Source of the DNA: JAILLW01 sp045640905
Lineage (GTDB): Bacteria; Bacillota; Clostridia; Lachnospirales; Lachnospiraceae
Length of the DNA: 64,000 nt
Assembly (NCBI GenBank): GCA_045640905.1
Contig: JAZUFW010000003.1
Coordinates: 25,450 to 89,449 of the forward strand
Direction: 5' to 3'
The notes under the pieces were generated by a model. That model saw nothing but the letters and a program-made list of their open reading frames with translations. It had not been told where the DNA came from and searched no databases. Of this stretch, positions 58,877 through 64,000 are shown piece after piece. The position numbers and the translations under genes were made by a program. The first letter of the stretch is position 1, and the number at the start of each line of letters is the position of its first letter.

Positions 58877-61114
58877 TTAATTTAGTATTTCCGCCAAAAC
58901 GTCTGTTTTTTGTCCTCCGGCAAACGAAACGCTTTTAACGGTGTCTTTATATTGAACTATCATTTCCGTATCTTTTTCAAAAGTAATATCGCATTTTGAA
59001 AGCTTTGAATCGGAAAATTCAATATCGACGGTTCCTGCGCCTTTTACTCTTAATCCCGATACCTTACCGTTTTTCCACGCATCGGGTAAAGCCGGCAAAA
59101 TAATAATCCTGTCTGCAGTGGATTGACACAGCATGTTTGCAATTCCGGCTGTTACTCCGAAATTTCCGTCAATCTGGAACGGAGGATGTTTATCAAACAA
59201 ATTGGGATAGGTGGAATTTTCAAATAATTTCTGCAAATTCTCAAAGCACTTATTTCCATCCCTTAACATGGCATAATGATTCAGTATCCAAGCCCGGGAC
59301 CAGCCGGTGTGTCCGCCTCCGCGAGACAATCTTTTGCTGAGCGTCTTCTTTGCTCCTTCGATTAATTCCGGAGTTTTTTCATACGATATTTGATTTGACG
59401 GGAACAATCCGTACAGATGTGAGATATGTCGATGTCCCGGTTCGTCCTCTTCGTATTCGTCTATCCACTCCATAATTGAACCGTCGGATGCAAGGCGCGT
59501 AGGAATAAGCTTTTCCAAGGCTTTCTTTATCTTCTCTATAATCTCATCGTTTTTCCCAAGTACGTTAGATGCGTCTATGCAAATATTAAAAAGATCCCGC
59601 AGTATTTGGTTATCCATTGTTACGGCATAGCTTATACAACCTTTTGTTCCGTCGGGCAAAATATATGTATTTTCCGGAGATACCGATGGACAAGTAACCA
59701 GATAACCATCCTTTTCCACCAAAAAATCCAAAAAGAATTGGGCACTTTCTATCAAGAGAGGGTAATACTCTTCCAGAAAATCCTTATCCAAAGTGTATTC
59801 ATAGTGTGTATAAATATGTGTACAAAGCCATGCTCCGCCCATGACCCAATATGAACCCGGTATCCAAAAATCCTGAGGAGCGCTGTCTCCGTAGATGTCC
59901 GTATTATGATGTGCCACAAACCCGCGACATCCGTACATCTTTTGAGCCGTTTCCCTTCCGGTCGCCGCTATGGTTTTAATATGTTTAAGCAACGGCATAT
60001 GACATTCGGACAAATTCGTACTTTCCGCAGGCCAGTAATTCATCTGCGCATTAATATTAATGGTATATTTGCTATCCCAGGGAGGTGTCATATCTTTATT
60101 CCACAATCCCTGCAAAGTTGCAGGCAAAGTATCTTCTCTGGAGCAGGAAATAAGCAGATATCTTCCGTATGCAAAATACAATTCGCTTAGCTTTATGTCC
60201 GCATTATTATCAGCAGAATCAGCTATTCTGATATCGGTAGGTATGTCATCATAATTTTCTTCGCAAAGAAGTGAAAAAGAAGTCCTGTTAAACAGCTGTC
60301 CATAGTCTTTTTCATGTTCGCTAAGTAAAGCATCAAAGCCTTGGTTGAGAGCGTCCGTACACTTTTTATGCACAATATCTTTAATCTCGTCCAAGCTTTT
60401 TCCACAATGATGATATGATGTATCGGCCCCCAATACGAGAGTTACTTCTTTGGCATCCTGAACTATTAAATGTTCACCGATGGTTTTTAGCGTTCCGCCC
60501 ACGTTACATCCCATAATCGCGAACACAAAATCGGAACCGCCTTTTCCCAAATTTCCGTACAACCCCACTCCGTTGTTTTCTATTTTGTATGTTCCGTCGA
60601 AAAACCGCTCGCGTCTTAAAATAACATCAAAGTTTAGCGTTCCTGTACCCTTTGCGGTAAATTTCATTACCAAAACATCTGCAGGTTTTGATATGAACAT
60701 TTTTCGCTCAAACAATGTATTATCCAAAGAATATTGTTGAAAATACAGAGCCTTATCCAAATCCAATTCTCTGTGATAATCCATGATGCCGTCATGGTTA
60801 TCGAATTCTATAAAAACATTTCCCAGACTTTGGTAAGGATGCATGCTTTCGGGACACCCGGACAAAGCATATTTGCAAAGCTTTTCGGCTTCGGTAATTT
60901 TGCCGTCAAAAATCAATTGTCGAATCTGCGGCAGATATTCATATGCATCAGGATTTATTCTGTCGCATTTGGCACCGTACCAGATACTTTCTTCGTTTAA
61001 CTGAATTTCTTCGCGATCTGTTTTTCCGAAAACCATCGCTCCCAGTTTTCCGTTTCCCAAAGGAATTGCTTCTTCCCAGATTTCGGCCGGTTGGCTATAC
61101 CAAATTTTGCTCAT
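58877..61114 (-). CDS. GH95 glycoside hydrolase (alpha-L-fucosidase or alpha-L-galactosidase type)
   Basis: A 745-residue inverting hydrolase without a signal peptide, so it acts on imported oligosaccharides. The N-terminal beta domain opens WYSQPAEIWEEAIPLGNGKLGAMVFG. The (alpha/alpha)6 barrel has the catalytic-site segments NINAQMNYWPAE (the Asn pair), SIMEWIDEYEEDEPGHRHISHLYG (the Glu of the EW motif, general acid by family comparison) and FQIDGNFG (the Asp). GGGHTGWSRAWI is also typical. Family substrates are alpha-1,2-fucosides, as in xyloglucan, or alpha-L-galactosides. The start is the ATG at 61114 (GGGG 7 nt upstream). It is divergent from murG across a palindrome-rich gap. Confidence 0.93.
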   Translation of the reverse strand: MSKIWYSQPAEIWEEAIPLGNGKLGAMVFGKTDREEIQLNEESIWYGAKCDRINPDAYEYLPQIRQLIFDGKITEAEKLCKYALSGCPESMHPYQSLGNVFIEFDNHDGIMDYHRELDLDKALYFQQYSLDNTLFERKMFISKPADVLVMKFTAKGTGTLNFDVILRRERFFDGTYKIENNGVGLYGNLGKGGSDFVFAIMGCNVGGTLKTIGEHLIVQDAKEVTLVLGADTSYHHCGKSLDEIKDIVHKKCTDALNQGFDALLSEHEKDYGQLFNRTSFSLLCEENYDDIPTDIRIADSADNNADIKLSELYFAYGRYLLISCSREDTLPATLQGLWNKDMTPPWDSKYTININAQMNYWPAESTNLSECHMPLLKHIKTIAATGRETAQKMYGCRGFVAHHNTDIYGDSAPQDFWIPGSYWVMGGAWLCTHIYTHYEYTLDKDFLEEYYPLLIESAQFFLDFLVEKDGYLVTCPSVSPENTYILPDGTKGCISYAVTMDNQILRDLFNICIDASNVLGKNDEIIEKIKKALEKLIPTRLASDGSIMEWIDEYEEDEPGHRHISHLYGLFPSNQISYEKTPELIEGAKKTLSKRLSRGGGHTGWSRAWILNHYAMLRDGNKCFENLQKLFENSTYPNLFDKHPPFQIDGNFGVTAGIANMLCQSTADRIIILPALPDAWKNGKVSGLRVKGAGTVDIEFSDSKLSKCDITFEKDTEMIVQYKDTVKSVSFAGGQKTDVLAEILN

Positions 61115-61156
61115 GTTTTTACCCCAATTTCCTTTTCTTTTAGTCAATTATATGAT

Positions 61157-61204
61157 AGAAAACAAGTGTGTTTTCTGATATACTTTGTTCTTATAAGTTA
61201 TAAG
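61157..61204. promoter_or_regulatory. Divergent control region of GH95 and murG with two palindromes
   Basis: AGAAAACA-AGTG-TGTTTTCT (61157-61176) is a perfect 8-bp inverted repeat. It touches the plus-strand extended -10 TGA-TATACT (61176-61184) that should drive murG. A second perfect palindrome, CTTATAA-G-TTATAAG (61190-61204), overlaps the predicted transcription start. Both could be repressor operators, or the second a 5'-end stem of the murG message. Confidence 0.45.
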
Positions 61205-61250
61205 AATATTAAAACAAAAATATAATGAAGTGTAAACATTGGTGAATGTT

Positions 61251-62324
61251 ATGGCAGATAAACGTATAGTACTCACAGGCGGAGGAACGGCCGGTCACGT
61301 CACTCCCAACTTAGCATTGGTTCCGTATTTAAACGAAGCCGGATTTGAAATTTCTTATATCGGATCGGGTAACACCATAGAAAGTCAGTTGATTCCCGCA
61401 GCCGGTTTACCTTTTACGGCTATTTCCACCGGAAAACTTCGCAGATATCATTCTTTGCAGAATCTGTTGGATCCTTTCAGAGTATTAAAAGGTATATCGC
61501 AAGCCAAAAAATATATGAAGGACTTCCGTCCGAATATTGTCTTTTCAAAAGGCGGATATGTAGCTTTACCTGTAGTTATTGCCGCATCAATGCTGCGCAT
61601 TCCCGTTATTTCACATGAATCGGATATGACTCCGGGACTGGCCAACAAATTGTGCCTTCCTTTTTCAAAGAAAATTTGCTGTAACTTTCCCGAAACCGTC
61701 AGAGCGCTTCCGAAAAAGAAAGCTCTGTTAACAGGCTCTCCCATCAGAGAGGAATTATTAAAAGGCTCAAAAGAAAAGGGCCTTGCAATGTGCGGATTTA
61801 AATCCGGTAAACCTGTGCTTATGGTTATCGGCGGTTCTTTGGGAGCGCAATCCGTTAATGAAGCATTGCGTAAAGCTCTTCCTTCGTTACTTAACGATTT
61901 CCAGATTGTGCATATATGCGGAGCAGGCAAGCTTGATGAATCCTTGTTTAATCTAAAATCCGAAGGATATATTCAATTCGAATATATCAACGAAGGACTT
62001 AACGATTTATTCGCCATGGCCGATCTCGTCATTTCAAGAGCCGGAGCCAATTCAATATGTGAATTACTGGCACTTCACAAACCTAATATTCTGGTTCCGT
62101 TAAGCAGAGGATCCAGAGGAGACCAGATACTCAATGCCAAATCCTTTGAAGCTCAGGGATATTCCCTGGTTGTGGAAGATGATGAAAATCTCTCCGACAA
62201 CCTTATAGAAAAAGTAACCGAACTGTATTTCACGCGTCAGACATACATCGACGCCATGGAAAGATCAAACCAAACCAACGCCATAAAAACCATTATTTCT
62301 TTGATTCTGTCCAATATAAAGTAA
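61251..62324 (+). CDS. murG: UDP-GlcNAc-undecaprenyl-PP-MurNAc-pentapeptide GlcNAc transferase MurG
   Basis: A 357-residue GT28 enzyme that turns lipid I into lipid II on the inner face of the membrane. The N-terminal glycine loop is TGGGTAGHVTPN, then FSKGGYVALPVVIAA and ISHESDMTPGLANK. The donor domain has VIGGSLGAQSVNEALR and VISRAGANSICELLAL. The likely start is the ATG at 61251 (GGTGA nearby); a TTG at 61239 is less likely. It stands outside any division/cell-wall cluster and is coupled to an acyltransferase gene one base downstream. Confidence 0.97.
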   Translation: MADKRIVLTGGGTAGHVTPNLALVPYLNEAGFEISYIGSGNTIESQLIPAAGLPFTAISTGKLRRYHSLQNLLDPFRVLKGISQAKKYMKDFRPNIVFSKGGYVALPVVIAASMLRIPVISHESDMTPGLANKLCLPFSKKICCNFPETVRALPKKKALLTGSPIREELLKGSKEKGLAMCGFKSGKPVLMVIGGSLGAQSVNEALRKALPSLLNDFQIVHICGAGKLDESLFNLKSEGYIQFEYINEGLNDLFAMADLVISRAGANSICELLALHKPNILVPLSRGSRGDQILNAKSFEAQGYSLVVEDDENLSDNLIEKVTELYFTRQTYIDAMERSNQTNAIKTIISLILSNIK

Positions 62325-62325
62325 T

Positions 62326-63837
62326 ATGCTGTTTAATTCTTACATATTCATATTTGTTTTTTTGCCTATTGCTTTATTAGGCTATTTTGTATTGAATCAT
62401 TTTCGAAAATACTCTTTGGCCAAACTCTTTCTGGCCGGAATGTCTTTATGGTTCTACGCATACTTTGATATTTATTATTTATGGATTATTGTATCCTCCA
62501 TATTGATAAATTACTTAATCAGCTATATTCTCTCTATTTTTCAAAAGAAAAATCCAACTTCCTCATTAACAAAAAATCTGGGCCTCTGGGCAGGTGTTTT
62601 GCTTAATCTGGGGTTATTATTCTATTTCAAGTATTTTGATTTCTTTTTTGAAAACATTAACCTGGTATTCCATACACATTTTGAATTAATGAACATTCTG
62701 CTGCCTTTAGGCATCAGTTTCTTTACCTTCCAGCAACTATCTTTTGTGATTGATCGTGCACTTAACAAGGCTCCTCATTATACGTTTATTAACTACATTA
62801 CCTTTGTAACGTTTTTCCCCCAGCTTATAGCCGGTCCCATAGTTCTTTATGAGGAGATGATGCCTCAGTTCGAAGACACAAATAACAAATCCGTTAATCC
62901 GCAAAATATGATAAAAGGGTTTTCGCTTTTCACTCTCGGTTTGGCCAAAAAAGTTCTTTTGGCCGATGTTTTGGCCTTGCCGGTTAATTACGGCTTTGCT
63001 AATGCAGCTTTATTGGACACAACAAGTGTACTGTTTCTGATGCTTTCCTATACTTTCCAGATATACTTTGACTTTTCAGGCTATTCGGACATGGCCATGG
63101 GGTTGGGCTACATGTTCAACATAAAACTGCCCGTGAATTTCAATTCACCCTATAAAGCCTCTTCCGTAAAAGAATTATGGCAAAGATGGCATATTACTTT
63201 ATCACGGTTTTTCATAAAATACGTATACATTCCTTTGGGCGGTTCAAGAAAAGGTCGCGTACGTACATTGATTAATGTTTTCATGGTTTTCTTTTTAAGC
63301 GGAATCTGGCATGGAGCAAACTGGACCTATATAGCCTGGGGAACAATGCAAGGTCTCCTGGTCGTATGGGATAACATAGGATTAATCGGTGTAAAAGGTA
63401 CAGAATATAAGAAAGAACCAAAATTCTACATTCCAAAAATGCTCGGTTGGTTTTTAACATTTTCATTCTTTGCCTTATCACTGTTATTCTTTGGCAGCGA
63501 TTCCATGAAAACCGCCGGTATTATGTTTAAAGACCTGGGCATGTTGAAAAATACCGGTCATATTTTTAAGATGGCGCAAACCTTGGATATTCCGGAATTT
63601 TACATTATTACAAAAGCCGTTTCTATGTTGATGCCGCAATATCTGAATTACGTGTATCTGTTAATTTTTATTATTATGCTATTGATTTCGGCTTTATTCC
63701 TAAAAGGAAAAAATGCATTGGAAATAGTTGAAAACACCAAGTTTTCTACCCGTTTTTCAATATTAATCGCAATCCTTTTTGTATATTGCGTAATCAGTTT
63801 TTCAAGCGTCAGCACATTTATTTACTTTAATTTTTAG
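62326..63837 (+). CDS. MBOAT-family O-acyltransferase (AlgI/DltB-like)
   Basis: A 503-residue membrane-bound O-acyltransferase with about 11 membrane segments. The family blocks are QLIAGPIVLYEEMMPQFE, FDFSGYSDMAMGLGYMF, LWQRWHITLSRFFIKYVYIPLGGSRKG, and LSGIWHGANWTYIAWG with the catalytic His. Relatives acetylate alginate, teichoic acids or peptidoglycan, usually with an SGNH/DltD-like partner encoded downstream; that partner would lie past the right edge. The ATG follows the murG stop by one base and has no clear ribosome site, so it is probably translated by coupling with murG, which hints at an acylated cell-wall polymer. Confidence 0.92.
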   Translation: MLFNSYIFIFVFLPIALLGYFVLNHFRKYSLAKLFLAGMSLWFYAYFDIYYLWIIVSSILINYLISYILSIFQKKNPTSSLTKNLGLWAGVLLNLGLLFYFKYFDFFFENINLVFHTHFELMNILLPLGISFFTFQQLSFVIDRALNKAPHYTFINYITFVTFFPQLIAGPIVLYEEMMPQFEDTNNKSVNPQNMIKGFSLFTLGLAKKVLLADVLALPVNYGFANAALLDTTSVLFLMLSYTFQIYFDFSGYSDMAMGLGYMFNIKLPVNFNSPYKASSVKELWQRWHITLSRFFIKYVYIPLGGSRKGRVRTLINVFMVFFLSGIWHGANWTYIAWGTMQGLLVVWDNIGLIGVKGTEYKKEPKFYIPKMLGWFLTFSFFALSLLFFGSDSMKTAGIMFKDLGMLKNTGHIFKMAQTLDIPEFYIITKAVSMLMPQYLNYVYLLIFIIMLLISALFLKGKNALEIVENTKFSTRFSILIAILFVYCVISFSSVSTFIYFNF

Positions 63838-64000
63838 TGATATGCTTACGCTCTCGCGGATGATATTACCTTTCTCAGACGGCTATTCGATTGCCATTTT
63901 GCTAAGAAACTTGCATCTTCGAAGGCGTTCGGTCGGCTTAATTGGCAATCCGTTGCCAACTAAGCCTAAAAATTCCATCCGGGAATTTTTCCCTACATTT
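63838..64000. other. Intergenic region with two adjacent hairpins after the MBOAT gene
   Basis: No convincing gene; a plus-strand frame of 47 codons open to the edge (from 63859) has no ribosome site and looks non-coding. GGCTTA-A-TTGGCAA and TTGCCAA-C-TAAGCC (63935-63966) form a 13-pair stem with one mismatch around TCCG. Directly after it AAAAATTCC/GGAATTTTT (63968-63990) forms a second stem followed by TTCCC. The second could be a terminator; the first may belong to a dispersed intergenic repeat. Confidence 0.5.

Noticed and set aside
1..64000. tRNA, rRNA, CRISPR, prophage or insertion sequence
   Set aside because: I looked for CCA-ended cloverleaf genes, regular repeat-spacer series, integrases and transposases and found none; a covariance-based tRNA scan would settle the first point.

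Overview
The window reads as a chromosomal segment of a low-GC Gram-positive anaerobe, most likely a non-sporulating Lachnospiraceae of the Butyrivibrio/Pseudobutyrivibrio kind. The reasons are AGGAGG-type ribosome sites, sigma-A-type promoters, T-tailed hairpin terminators, a type 3 ProRS, purine synthesis ending in a separate AICAR transformylase plus a PurO cyclohydrolase, a two-gene SufB/SufC system, and several plant-polysaccharide enzymes (CE2, GH53, GH13, GH95). The genus is inference. I see no rRNA, tRNA, CRISPR array, prophage or insertion sequence. Most genes lie on the minus strand in tightly packed, often translationally coupled runs.

Layout. 1-1.3 kb: the end of an NMT1/TauA-like ABC uptake operon (lipoprotein plus partial permease) behind a structured leader RNA. 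1.6-7.2 kb: an operon of hotdog thioesterase, a 1147-residue fusion of a polytopic membrane protein to an M3 metallopeptidase, a GNAT acetyltransferase and a CE2 esterase. 7.3-8.1 kb: endonuclease IV on the plus strand. 8.2-9.9 kb: a chemoreceptor. 10-18.2 kb: a heterodimeric ABC exporter with one degenerate ATP site, minimal SufBC, an HD-GYP protein, and the last two purine steps. 18.3-28.5 kb: a carbohydrate and envelope block with GH13, DUF3737-like and GH53 proteins, then an unusual ABC-2 system with two paralogous ectodomain proteins and a permease reduced to its ectodomain. 28.5-29.8 kb: UDP-glucose dehydrogenase. 29.86-29.96 kb: a candidate small RNA.

30-46.4 kb: the conserved hup-rqcP-divIC-tilS-hpt-ftsH cluster, lacking the sporulation genes that usually sit inside it; then a PEGA protein, cca, a hybrid histidine kinase with a two-receiver protein, proS, an O-antigen-ligase-like protein, an RluA pseudouridine synthase and an OmpR/HK pair. 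46.5-50.2 kb: a plus-strand operon of a Y-family polymerase and two glycosyltransferases. 50.3-58.8 kb: S-adenosylhomocysteine metabolism (ahcY, mtaD) with an SPFH protein, a hydroxyacid dehydrogenase, tcdA, a YitT protein and pgi. 58.9-61.1 kb: GH95. 61.2-63.8 kb: plus-strand murG and an MBOAT acyltransferase.

The most unusual items are the membrane protein-M3 peptidase fusion, the GH53-linked ABC-2 system, the candidate small RNA downstream of ftsH, three genes whose -10 box lies only 6 nt before the ATG and which lack a Shine-Dalgarno (candidate leaderless mRNAs), and the sporulation-gene gaps around divIC. Start codons were chosen on ribosome-binding-site spacing and are stated where they decide the gene boundary.
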